From Prorocentrum cordatum (taxonomy: Eukaryota; Sar; Dinophyceae; Prorocentrales; Prorocentraceae): a stretch of 64,000 bases of DNA. How positions within the stretch are numbered: position 1 is the stretch's first letter; each line of letters begins with the position of its first letter. A program made the translations under genes and the position numbers. The notes under the pieces are model-generated. The model worked only from the letters and a program-made list of their open reading frames with translations. It made no database searches and was not told where the DNA came from. The stretch is from NCBI GenBank assembly GCA_963575745.1, contig CAUYUJ010021060.1:234289-298288 (forward strand), read 5' to 3'. Of this stretch, positions 33,691-42,894 are shown piece by piece.

Positions 33691-35213
33691 AGGACGGGAT
33701 GGGGATGCGGAGGCAAGAGGCAAGGATAGGGAGGAGGATGAGGAGGAGTGAGGAGTGAGGCGTGGGGGCGCTGCAGATTCAAAGCAAGGATCTAACACAT
33801 AATGGTGGTGGAGCAAGTAATGCGACAACCATGCAACGTGACAGCCACTCCAAGCGACAACATCGTACCGTGCCACCCAGACGGCCTCAAGATCTAGGAA
33901 GCGCTTAGCGTTTCTGGGGGTGTTCGGGAGGAGGGGGAGGTCCAAGGAGCGAGGGCGGAGATTTCAGTTTCTATCCCGAAGGTCCGCGAATAGACGAGCT
34001 CAGCAATTGCCAGGGGAGTGAGCGCGAGCAGGAGTGACAGAGGGAGGAAGAGAAGGAGGAGGAGGAGGGGGAGGAGGAGGAGGAGGAGGAGGAGGAGGAG
34101 GAGGAGGAGGGGGAAAAGGAGGAGGAGGAGGAGGAGGAGGAGGAGGAGGAGGAGGAGGAGGAGGAGGAGGGGGAGTAGGATAACGTGGGCGAGAGGTACG
34201 GACTTTGCTTTCTTTCTTTGCGCTCGTGCCAGATACGGCGGGCGCTTATGCACGTGCGGACCTGACATGCCAGCATGTCGCTGACGCCAAGGGAAGCCCA
34301 TCACAGGAGGAGCGGGAGAACGAAGGATGAAACAAGCTGCCTGCGCCAGGAAAGCAAGAACCAGAAGACTGGGAGAGGTATAACAAAAGAATGAAGAGGA
34401 AAGGGGGCGCACGTTGCTGGCGCCCAGAGAGCCAGAAGTGGACGTGAGAGCATCCTCGTGCTGCAGGGTGCATACGTATGTTGAGCTTGGGCGCCGCTCT
34501 GGGCTCGCTTTGCCCTCACCGCCGCCGCTCAGCACGAGTGCAGCGTTTGCGTCGCCCTCGAAGGCTTTGCGCGTGCTCCATGCCAGCGGGACTTCTGGTA
34601 CAAGTCCTCCTGCGTACTGTTTGCAGCTCGCTTGTTGCACCCAAGCCCGCCACGCTAACTTGCCCAGCATCACGCTAGGCCCAGTGCCCTCCCTAGGGTT
34701 CCGTTCTGAGTCCCTTTCGGCATCTGAGCCGTCTCGGCCGCCGAACGGACCCGGGATCGAGCCCATGCGGTGGCCGAGCTGGCCCCAATTACCCCCACCC
34801 CGTCGGAATCGAGCTCATTCGGGGGCCGAGTGGGCTCAGACAGAGGCCATTGGGCACCCCAAGACGGCCCCAAAGGGGCCCCCGGATCCTCCTCCTGTGA
34901 GCGGCGCGGGAGGGAGGGAAGTGAGAAGGAGAAGGCCTTCTTAGAAGGCGGCGGGACTTCTCAGAAACCCTCGCGACTTCTGAGAATTTGTATGTCTTCG
35001 GGGAAGGCTTAGAAGACTTTTCAGAAGTCCGGGGGACTTCCGAACCTTCTGAGAAGGCTCGCCCCTTCTCACTTCCCCCCGCGCTCGCCGCCAATCCTGT
35101 GCACGTGCCGCAGGACAGAACGTCGTGGTGTCCGCAGAGCATGCGCGCGGGTGACATGGAGAGAGGCGGAGGACAAGGAAGAGGAGAGTGACAGGCGGGC
35201 CCCGCCGCCTGCT
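33691..35213. other. No gene; (GGA)n and palindromic CTTCTGAGAAG words
   Basis: (GGA)n at 34048-34175. At 34930-35070 the words CTTCTCAGAA, CTTCTGAGAA, TTTTCAGAAG and CTTCTGAGAAGG cluster, giving several overlapping small inverted repeats. No recognisable protein. Confidence 0.5.
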
Positions 35214-35536
35214 GCTCCTCCTCCTCCTCCCCCCTTCCACCCCAAACTCCTCCTTCCCCTTCTCCCCCTCCTTCTCCTCCCCTTCCTCCCCCTCCTTCTC
35301 CTCCTTCTCCGTCTCCTCCTCCTCCTCCTTCTCCTCCTCCTCCTCCTCCTCCTCCTCCTCCTCCTCCTCCTTTCCCTCCCTCCTCCCCCTCCTCTCTCCC
35401 TCCTTCCCCTCCCTCCTCCTCCTCCTCCTCCTCCTCCTCCTCCTCCTCCTCCTCCTCCTCTCCCTCCCTCCCTCCCTCCCTCCCTCCCTCCCTCCCTCCT
35501 CCTCCTCCTCCTCCTCCTCCTCCTCCTCCTCCTCCT
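35214..35536 (+). repeat. (TCC)n/(CCCT)n tract at 5' side of element 6
   Basis: About 320 bp of TCC with a (CCCT)n run at 35460-35497. It passes without a gap into LINE protein-coding sequence at 35537. Confidence 0.95.
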
Positions 35537-36055
35537 GGACGGCGTCAAGGAGGCCCTGGCTCCCTGGCTCAACACGTGCGGCTTCCATGACGGCGTTCAC
35601 TTCAAGTACGAGGGTGGGCGATTGGGTCGGCGATTCGTGGTGCGCTTCTAGGGCGACATGGAAGCCACCCTTGAGCGGAGGATGCGCCTGGTTTTCCTCG
35701 GGCTTTGCACTGCCGAGGGGTGGCGGCAGTTTCGCACGGCGGTTCCTGGCAGCAGGATGGCACAGCTGTACGTGGGCATGGACAAGAACAGGCATCAGCA
35801 GACCAGGGAGATCAACCTCAAGACTCTGCAACGACCCCTTGGCGATCGGCTCCAGAGCCGCACGTTCGCCGACCGCGAGATGGGCATCATCACCGTCAGC
35901 TGGGAGCCGCTGCCAAGCTCACGGCTGATCCCGTGGCCGCGCCCAAGGTCCAGTGGAACGTCAACACGATCGCTGATGCACATCTTCCCTGGGCTGAGGC
36001 TGAGGCTCTGGCCGACGGCCTCTTCAAGAAGCGCGAGACACAGTGGTGCGGGTAG
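35537..36055 (+). pseudogene. LINE N-terminal (ORF1-like) domain, broken
   Basis: Reads DGVKEALAPWLNTCGFHDG, then an in-frame TAG (35649), then DMEATLERRMRLVFLGLC, LYVGMDKNRHQQTREINLK, ADREMGIITVSWEPL, a frameshift near 35905 and AKLTADPVAAPKVQWNVN to a stop at 36055. Similar protein segments precede the endonuclease in dinoflagellate LINEs as I remember them, so the assignment rests on position and memory rather than a diagnostic motif. The function is presumably nucleic-acid binding. Confidence 0.5.
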
Positions 36056-37179
36056 CTCACGGCTGGGACGACCCTCGGTCCGCTTCGTGTCGTGGTATTA
36101 CCGCGCGCCCTGCCACTACACCGCGACAGGGCTTTCCAGGAGGATGGCCACCCTACAGGCCTTTGATGGGGGCAACGTTGTCCGGGGCCTCCAGTAGGTG
36201 CACGGCAATCAAGCGGCGGTTGAGGTGGTACTTCAGCGCACTGACCGGCAGCATGTGGTTTTCTGGTCACTCCTGCTGAATTCGCATAGCGGCGGAGTCG
36301 CCACGATCTTTTCTGGTCACGCCGCTCGCTGACTCTGGCAAGTTCCCGGCTTACCACTGCAGCGTCCCTCGGCAGGGGTCCGCTGCGCGGGCTGCTCACC
36401 TGCAACAGGCGGCGGGCCAGGCAGCGGCTCCCGGCTCCCGCGCACAATCGCTTCGGCAGAGGCGGGCAGCATTGCGGGCGCGCGAAGCTTTGGTCGCCGT
36501 TTGATCGCTGGCGCTGCCTCGGGGCTGTCGCACCGAATGAGGGCTCCGCACTCTGTGAACGAGTTGCTGGTGTACTGTCTGACAGGGCTGGCGCTCCAGC
36601 CGCCAATCCCGACTCTCGGGTTAACGCGTGACTGGCGTCCTCGGGGGCGCAAGGCCGCGGAGACGACTCGCCCATACGCCGCGCTGGCGAGGCCGCCAGG
36701 GCCACGCAGGGCGAGGTTCCCACAGTTTGCGTCGACGCACGTACATGAGATCGATTGTAGACACTCCTAGGAACATGGCCGACACTCGGGTGGCAAATTC
36801 CGCACTCCCTGCTCATCCCAATGCGGGTGACGCTAACGGTATGCTCCCTGACTCACGTAGCTCGGGTGCATCGTTCCCTTCGCCCTGCTCTTCGGCCTCC
36901 TCCTCCTCCTCCTCCTCCTCCACCTCTTCGAGCTCTGGGACCTCCTCTGCGACTACACTACGCTCTTCTGGGTCATCATCATCGTCGTCCCCTCACTTCG
37001 GTCGCCGAGTGCTGGTTTGGGCGGACCCTCCTTGGTGGCTGGAGCGCCCCCGTCCAGGGCGACCGAAGTCCAAACGCAACGTTTGGGGACCGACCAGGGG
37101 GACGCAGGGTAGGGCTCGGCCGCGGCGGCACGCCTGGTCGGCGCGCTGGGTGGCTTTGGCGCAGCGTCTTCCAGCGACC

Positions 37180-38260
37180 TGTTATTCCTCATGCCCGTGC
37201 TGCTTGGTACGCCCAACCATTTGCCCATCGAGGAGACTTCTATGATCTGCCGCCGCCAACCCTGGGCAAGATGCGCCACTTCCTCCGGAGTGTTGGGGAG
37301 GCGTCGCTAGGGCCCGACCAGCTACCCTACGTCGCGTGGCTCATCGGGGAGGGCCCGTCGATCCTCATGGACGTCTTGCTCAAGCTGGCGAACAGCGAGT
37401 CGATGCCAGGCTGGTTCGGGTAGTGCACCGTGGTATTTCTTCCGAAAGAACGAGATGGCCCGTGACCTCCTCGGGAGACGCCCTGGCGACACGTGTCCTT
37501 CAGGGCTTAAGAACGCTAGGCCTCCTGGATGGGATCGGAGTAGATGGGGTCGGAGGATCGCGCCGCATCGCCGATGCATCGGCGATGCGGCTCGATGCGG
37601 AGCCTAATGTTCTCCATCCGACGTTGCCGATGCATCCCCGAGGTCGCCAGTGCATCGCAGATGCATCGCCGATGTATCGTCGATGCATTGGCGATGCGGT
37701 GCGATCCTCTGACCCCATCTACGCCGACCCCATTTAGGACTTAGGAGGTATCTAAGAACATCTGCAACAAAGCGATCGCGGCAGTGCTCAACGGTTGCAT
37801 CCAGCCCTGGATTCGCACCAGGGGGGCGGGTATGCAGCGGGGCTTCATTGCAGGGCGCGAGATGCTCAGCAACGTGGTGGAGTTGGGTGGCATCTCGCGT
37901 GCTGCCAGCTGGCGCTGCTGGAGCGGGGAGGAGTTCGAACCGATGCTCGTTACCTTCGACTTTGCGCAGGCGTTCCCGTCTGTGCGTCAGTCGTGGCTGC
38001 ACTGTACCCCCTTGGTATCTCAGGTCCCCGCCAGGTTTCAGAAGGCTGTCGCCCAGCTCAACTGGTTACACTCGTGCTCGATGCTGGCGGGGGGAGTGAG
38101 CCGCCTGGTTGGCTTCGGTTGGAGGGCCAGCGGTCCACTCTTTGTTCTTGACGGCCGCTGCGGCCATGATGCGCACGGCGCTCGTGACCACCGCAGCCTG
38201 GCGGCCGCTCCTGGTCAAGATCCGCGAGGCCTCTCTCGTGGCTCCGACGACAGCTGACTT
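37180..38260 (+). pseudogene. LINE reverse transcriptase, interrupted by MITE
   Basis: The RT N-terminus reads FYDLPPPTLGKMRHFLRSVG and GPDQLPYVAWLIG, ending WFG and TAG; beyond the stop CTVVFLPKE resembles the finger motif before the K/R of RT motif 1. After the insert (37515-37752) the frame resumes with SKNICNKAIAAVLNGC and MLVTFDFAQAFPSV, which holds the motif A aspartate. The YxDD box is not visible; sequence after about 38100 is frameshifted. The residues on either side of the insert join as LKN/SKN, consistent with target duplication. Confidence 0.7.
37515..37752. mobile_element. 238-bp MITE-like element with TIRs and TSD
   Basis: Flanked by the direct repeat TAAGAAC at 37508-37514 and 37753-37759. 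The two ends are inverted copies over about 45 bp: left GTAGATGGGGTC near 37540 and the inverted equivalent GACCCCATCTAC near 37715, with GGATCGC and its complement following. Inside the left arm is a perfect 30-bp palindrome at 37562-37591 (half-site GCCGCATCGCCGATG), and GATGCATCG-type words fill the right arm. No ORF. It sits in the RT gene of element 6, so it is younger than that element. Confidence 0.8.
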
Positions 38261-38884
38261 TCTTTCCCTGCCATTCTGGTAGATGCCTTGCATCGCGACG
38301 TCCCTAGAAAAGGCCACGTTTGGCTTCCCCGAGGACCCAACACTGCGGGCGTGGGGGCGGCTGGCGCTGGAGCGTTGTTGCTTTGGGTCCATGGAGGTCC
38401 GCCCAAAGCGGCAGAGCGTCTTCGGGGGGGCATCCGTTGCCGAGCACGTCTTCCAAGATGAGTTTCAGGAGCTCGTCCGAAGGAGGGTGGCCAAGTGGTT
38501 TGGGGTGAACCTTCGGCGTCGGGGGTGGTTTGGGACGAAATGGCCACCTTCCTCTGGACACGGCCCCCCAGCTGGGTCTCGGCAGCATTGAAGATTTGGC
38601 TCGGGGGGTGGATGACGAACACCCGTATGCAACGACAGGCGCGGTGTTTCCTAGGGCGCGATTTCCCTGATCATGTCACTCATTATTCGCTCTCGTGCCA
38701 GCCGCTGTCGGAGTTGGTCGCCCTTGCCACCCGCCAGACCCCTCCAGCAGATCGGCTGCGTCGTCTCGGTCTCGCGGGGGAGGATCTCCGGTGGTGCGTA
38801 GGCTTCTTCCACGGGTACCGCGTGCTTGCTCAACTTGTCCGTTCTGCTTCCCGCGCCCTCTCGCCCATGGAGGCCCCCGAATAG
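38261..38884 (+). pseudogene. LINE post-RT zinc segment, broken
   Basis: In two frames: GFPEDPTLRAWGRLALERCC then VFGGASVAEHVFQ, followed after a frameshift by WVSAALKIWLGGWMTNTRMQ and CFLGRDFPDHVTHYSLSC. The last part is the C...D-x-x-x-H-Y-x-x-x-C region that follows the RT thumb in many LINEs; one cysteine of the usual GC pair is missing. It ends at a stop at 38884, about 110 bp before a (TCC)n tract. Confidence 0.6.
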
Positions 38885-38997
38885 GTTTCGGGCGATAGCG
38901 CTGGCCCTAAGGCTTCCGCGACGGCCGATGGGGAGGGGCCAGGGGTAGAATAGCGAGGCAGTTGCCAGTCCTTTCCGTTGGGTTGACGGGGACTCTT

Positions 38998-39413
38998 CCG
39001 CAGACTGTGCCTCCTCCTCCCTCCTCCGTCCTCCCTCCTCCCTCCTCCTTCCTCCTTCCTCCCTCCTCCCTCCTCCCTCCTCCCTCTTCCCTCCTCCTCC
39101 TCCTCCTCCTCCTTCTCCTCCTCTTTCTCCTCCTCCTCCTCCTCCTCCTCCTCCTCCTTCTCCTCCTCCCCTTTTATCCCTCCTCCGTCCTCCCTCTTCC
39201 CTCCTCCCTCCTCCCTCTTCCCTCCTCCTCCTCGCTCCCTCCCTCCCTCCCTCCCTCCCCTCCCTCCCTCCCTCCCTCCCTCCCTCCCTCCTCCCTTCCT
39301 TGCTCCTTCCATCCTTCCCTCCCTCTCTCCTCCCTCCTCCTCCTCCTCCTCCTCCTCCTCCTCCTCCTCCTCCTCCTCCTCCTCCTCCTCCTCCTCCTCC
39401 TCCTCCTCCCCTC
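38998..39413 (+). repeat. (TCC)n/(CCCT)n tract between elements 6 and 2
   Basis: About 415 bp of TCC-based repeats with CCCTC variants and a long pure (TCC)n at the 3' end. On the minus strand this is (GGA)n downstream of element 2. Confidence 0.95.
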
Positions 39414-39954
39414 CTGCACTAGCCCGGGGGCACCCGAGTGGGTCCCCACCCCCGCCACAATGGGGGACCCCCGGGCTTTGGGGTTCAGCCCAGGTCTCGC
39501 TGCCCGCCACGCCACGGCAGCAAACCTGCCGGGCGCCGCCCTCCCCTCGGAGGCGGTTCGCGCACGGATTCCGGCCCGCCCGCCCTTCGACGGAACGGGC
39601 GCTCTGGCGGCGGCGGCGAGGGAGAAGAGGAAGCGGAGGGGGAGGGAGGAGGGGAGGGAGCCGGGAGAGAACCAGGAGGCGGAGGCGACGGACGCACGGC
39701 CGGGGACCCTGCGCCACCGGCACCCCCCGTTAGGCGCTCGTGCGACCGCCGGAGGCAAGGGGCGGGGGAGGAGAGGGAGGGGGAGGGGGAGAGGGAGGAG
39801 GAGGGGGAGGCGGCGCAAGAGGCAGGCAGCCAGGCGCGCTGCGCGCGGCGCGCGCCCTGCTTCAGCCTGTGGCCCGCTCCTGGCCAGCAGCCGGCCCGGC
39901 GCCGCCCCCCGGGCAGGCTGCTCTCGAGCCCGCGCCGCGGCCCAGCAGAGCCGC
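39414..39954. other. GC-rich spacer downstream of element 2
   Basis: Probably includes the 3' UTR of element 2 on the minus strand. A plus-strand frame here contains non-repetitive sequence (LGFSPGLAARHATAANLPG) but no motif. It belongs to a 1079-codon frame that is otherwise antisense to the RT ORF, so I do not call it a gene. Confidence 0.4.
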
Positions 39955-42696
39955 TCAAGTGCGCCGGGCGCGGTGGGCCGCTGGCCCGGCGCCCGCGCCG
40001 TCGGCCCCTGCCTCGCGGCGGGGCAGCCCGGCGCCCGCGCTGCCGGTGCCGGCGGCCGCCCGGCGGGGCGGGCCGCGGGCGGGCAAGCAGGCCGCGCGGT
40101 AGCTCTCGGCGTTGCCCCGCTGCAAAGTCACAGCGAGGCTTTGTCGGGCCGCCGTGAGCGCCTCAGCGTCCCCGCGCGCCCAGGTTCGGAGCAGCGCCTG
40201 CGCTTCGAGCCCCGCCCGCCCGAGGGTCTCAAGGGCGAAGGCCGTCAGCCCGGGGCCGGGGTAGCGCCTGTGCTTGCGCTCTTCCGCGGCTGCTGCAGCC
40301 GCGCCGTCGCGGACAGCGCGACCCCGGCCCGCCGCGGAGCGGGCGCCCAGCGCCGCGTTCGTGACCACGACGTCGGCGTACGCCGGGCCAGCGGTCGGGT
40401 CGGTGTAAGCCACATCGAGCCGCGCGGCCTCGACGGTGCCGTCGTGCCCAGCTCTGTCCCAAGCGGGGACGTCCTGCTCGGTCGCCACCCCCGTGGCCCC
40501 TTGGGCGCGCAGCCAGCCCGCGAGCCAGTCTCGCACGCCGTTGTGGCGCGCGATGGCCCCGCCGCCCACGTGGCAGTCGACCACGTGGCCGGGGTTGGCC
40601 ACCAAGTCCACCCCGCACCTCGCGCCGTTGGGCCGGCAGCGGAGGCAGACAGCGCTGGCGGCGCCGGGCAGAGGCAGCCGCAAGCGGAGGGCGAGCGCCG
40701 GCCAGAAGTGCGCGTCGGCGAGGCAGTGGTCTTCTTGCGTCGGGGGCAGCAGCCAGCTGCCGGCGCCCTTCCCACCTGCCGAGCGCAGCAGCGCGGCCTG
40801 GTCTGGCGGCAGGGTTTCCAGCAGCCTCTGCCGGCGAGCCTGCTGCTCCGCGGCCGAGAGGGTGCGCTGCGCCTTCCGCACGGGCTCCGCCGCGGCCGCG
40901 AGCCAGGGGACAGCGCCCTGCTGCAGCGCTCGGCCTGCCCCCTCCGCGGCGGCCCATGCCCTCGGGCAGGCTTGCGTGAAGGCCTCCAGGCTGGTCAGCC
41001 CCAGCTCGGCGCAGACGCCAGACAAGCACGCCTGCCACGCCCCCACGAAGGCCGGCAGCCGGCGGTTGGCGAGTCCCTGCAGCCCAAGCCCCCCATCTGC
41101 CAAGGGCAGAAAAGCCTGCTCGCGCGCGTCGGCAGTCAGGGGCTGGCCGGCGAGCTCCTCCAGGTGCCCGAGCACCGCGTCGTCGTATGCCCGGCTCCAC
41201 GCCTCGTCCAGCAGGTGCGCCCTCGCGTGGTGGAGGGCCGCGCCGTTGGCGAAGGTGCGGAGGAGCACCACCTCGTCCTGCGCGCGCAGCCCGTGCTCGC
41301 GCAGCTGGCGCAGCGCTGCCAGGTAGGCGTCGAGGTGGCGTCTCGCCGCGGGAGGGGCAGCCGCCGGCGAGAAGCTCGCGCGCGCCGGGTCCGGGCTGTC
41401 CGCCGCCGCGGCCGCGCCCCGCACGAAGGGCAAGGTGCTCCCCACGCAGGTGAGCTCAGCGACCGCCGCTCTGGCCAGCGGGCCGGCTGGCAGCTGCAAG
41501 TTCTGGGGGTTCCACACCTGCGTTTTGCGCTGGCTGAGCCGGAGACCCCTCGCGGCGTAGAGAGCCGGGGCCGCGACCCAAGCAGCGGCCAGCGCGCGCG
41601 GGTTGCCCACCACGTACACGTCGTCGAGGTACGCGACCACCCGGGCCGCGGGGTCCTCGCGGCGCGCCTCCGCCTCGAGCGCCGCGTAGAGGGGAGCCAC
41701 TGCCACCGCGAAAAAAGCAGGCGACAGAGGGCACCCTTGGTCCACCCCGCGCCCGGCGCGGACCTCCGCCACGCCAGTGCCGGGCAGGTGCGCCCCGTGC
41801 ACGGTGGCGCCGCCATACCAAGCGGACGCCACTCGCGAGAGCTGCGGCAAGTGCGCGGCCACTTCTGCGAGGAGCGTGCCCCGGTCCAGCTCGTTGAAAG
41901 CGTTGGCCACGTCCAAGGAGAGGACTGCGACCTCAGGCGCCTTCTCCACCGCAGCCGCCACCACTCGGTGCATCAGCTCGATGCCATTCTTGCGGCCAAC
42001 GCCGTATTGGTGCGGCCCCACTGCTGCAGCAATGGGCCCCTTGTGTGCGGTGGTGGCCGCCTTCGCCGCCATCCGGCGCAGCGTTTCGCCGCACGCCAGG
42101 GGCCGCACGCCGCCCGTCGGCTTGAGCAGCGGGAGCAAGCGCCCAGCAAGGACGGCCTGCGTGGCCCGCTCCGGGGCCCGGCCTTCGAGGATGAGGACTA
42201 GCACCTGCGCCAGCGTTTGTTTCCCCTCCTCGTGGCCCCGCAGGGCGGCCCAGTGCTCGAAGCGAGCGCCAGACAAGCCAGGGCCGGAGTGGCGCGGGAA
42301 CTTCCCGAGGGCGCCCGCCGCGGCAGCGGCGGCGTCAGCCTCCCAAGGCGCCGGCGGCGCCGCCAAGGGCGGCGGCGGGGCCGGAGGGGCCAGCGCCTCC
42401 GGGAAGAGGGCGGCGAGGTCGCGGGCCACGTTGGGCCCCGTCGCCAGCTTGTTCGGGCCCCCGGCTGTCGCGGCAGCGCGGCCCACCTCGCCCAGCATGA
42501 TGAGCTCGTGTGTGCGGCGGGCCACTGCCTCTGTGCTGCGTTGAGCCGGGCGGTCGGCCGCAGGCTCCCCGGGGCGCGCCGTCGCTGCCCACAACGCCGC
42601 CCAGTCGCCCGCCCAGGCCTGGCGGAGTCGCCGCGGCAGCGCTTTTGCGACAGAAGGGCGTTCCTCCTCCCCCTCCTCCTCCTCCGCCTCCTCCTC
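39955..42696 (-). CDS. LINE element 2: uninterrupted RT with candidate restriction-like endonuclease
   Basis: Open for about 914 codons between an in-frame TAG in the (TCC)n tract (42697-42699) and its stop at 39955. RT motifs all look intact: LLPLLKPTGGVRPLACGE, motif A SLDVANAFNELD, motif B GVDQGCPLSPAFF, catalytic VVAYLDDVYVVG (about 41625), motif D LRLSQRKTQVW. C-terminal: a C-x2-C...H-x3-C knuckle (40605-40665), RHNGVRDWL, a Glu (VATEQD), ARLDV, ADVVVTN and a Lys-containing EERKHRRYP, resembling the PD-(D/E)XK nuclease placed after the RT in R2/NeSL-type elements (inference). No RNase H or EEP. The first in-frame ATG is 42498, inside the homologous region; upstream codons are GAG/GGA repeat, so the copy is 5'-truncated into the microsatellite. 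Very GC-rich. Confidence 0.8.
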   Translation of the reverse strand, partial: EEEAEEEEGEEERPSVAKALPRRLRQAWAGDWAALWAATARPGEPAADRPAQRSTEAVARRTHELIMLGEVGRAAATAGGPNKLATGPNVARDLAALFPEALAPPAPPPPLAAPPAPWEADAAAAAAGALGKFPRHSGPGLSGARFEHWAALRGHEEGKQTLAQVLVLILEGRAPERATQAVLAGRLLPLLKPTGGVRPLACGETLRRMAAKAATTAHKGPIAAAVGPHQYGVGRKNGIELMHRVVAAAVEKAPEVAVLSLDVANAFNELDRGTLLAEVAAHLPQLSRVASAWYGGATVHGAHLPGTGVAEVRAGRGVDQGCPLSPAFFAVAVAPLYAALEAEARREDPAARVVAYLDDVYVVGNPRALAAAWVAAPALYAARGLRLSQRKTQVWNPQNLQLPAGPLARAAVAELTCVGSTLPFVRGAAAAADSPDPARASFSPAAAPPAARRHLDAYLAALRQLREHGLRAQDEVVLLRTFANGAALHHARAHLLDEAWSRAYDDAVLGHLEELAGQPLTADAREQAFLPLADGGLGLQGLANRRLPAFVGAWQACLSGVCAELGLTSLEAFTQACPRAWAAAEGAGRALQQGAVPWLAAAAEPVRKAQRTLSAAEQQARRQRLLETLPPDQAALLRSAGGKGAGSWLLPPTQEDHCLADAHFWPALALRLRLPLPGAASAVCLRCRPNGARCGVDLVANPGHVVDCHVGGGAIARHNGVRDWLAGWLRAQGATGVATEQDVPAWDRAGHDGTVEAARLDVAYTDPTAGPAYADVVVTNAALGARSAAGRGRAVRDGAAAAAAEERKHRRYPGPGLTAFALETLGRAGLEAQALLRTWARGDAEALTAARQSLAVTLQRGNAESYRAACLPARGPPRRAAAGTGSAGAGLPRREAGADGAGAGPAAHRARRT

Positions 42697-42851
42697 CTAC
42701 TCCTCCTCCTCCTCCACTTCTTCCTCCTCCTCCTCCTTCTCCTCTTCCTCCTCCTCCTCCTCCTCCTCCTCCTTCTCCTCCTCCCCCTCTTCTCCCTCCT
42801 CCCTCCTCCCTCCTCCCTCCTTCCTCCTTTTCCCTCCTCCTCCTCCTCCTT
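42660..42851 (+). repeat. (TCC)n tract shared by elements 2 and 3
   Basis: About 190 bp of TCC with TTC and CCC interruptions, between the 5' side of element 2 (minus) and the 5' side of element 3 (plus). Confidence 0.95.
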
Positions 42852-42894
42852 CCCTCGCCATTTCAGCCCAGATGCGATGCAAGCTGGCTGATCC

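Larger units (their letters stand above)
35537..38884 (+). mobile_element. LINE element 6, decayed, carries a MITE-like insert
   Basis: Plus-strand non-LTR element fragments in the expected order: an ORF1-type or N-terminal domain (35537-36055), an unrecognised 36056-36960, RT N-terminus (37180-37433), RT palm (37753-38250) and a post-RT zinc segment (38500-38884). It is disrupted by in-frame stops (TAG 35649 and TAG near 37421), frameshifts and a 238-bp insertion. It is flanked on both sides by (TCC)n in the same orientation (35214-35536 and 38998-39413). The expected endonuclease between 36056 and 36960 cannot be recognised. Confidence 0.75.

Noticed and set aside
38962-42201. 1079-codon plus-strand ORF
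   Set aside because: It begins in a TCC repeat and runs antisense to the RT ORF of element 2, which has clear motifs. Length is explained by very high GC and few stop codons.
42852-42872. SL-like sequence at the start of element 3
   Set aside because: Only 14 of 21 positions match. The location after (TCC)n is suggestive, but the match is not significant on its own.
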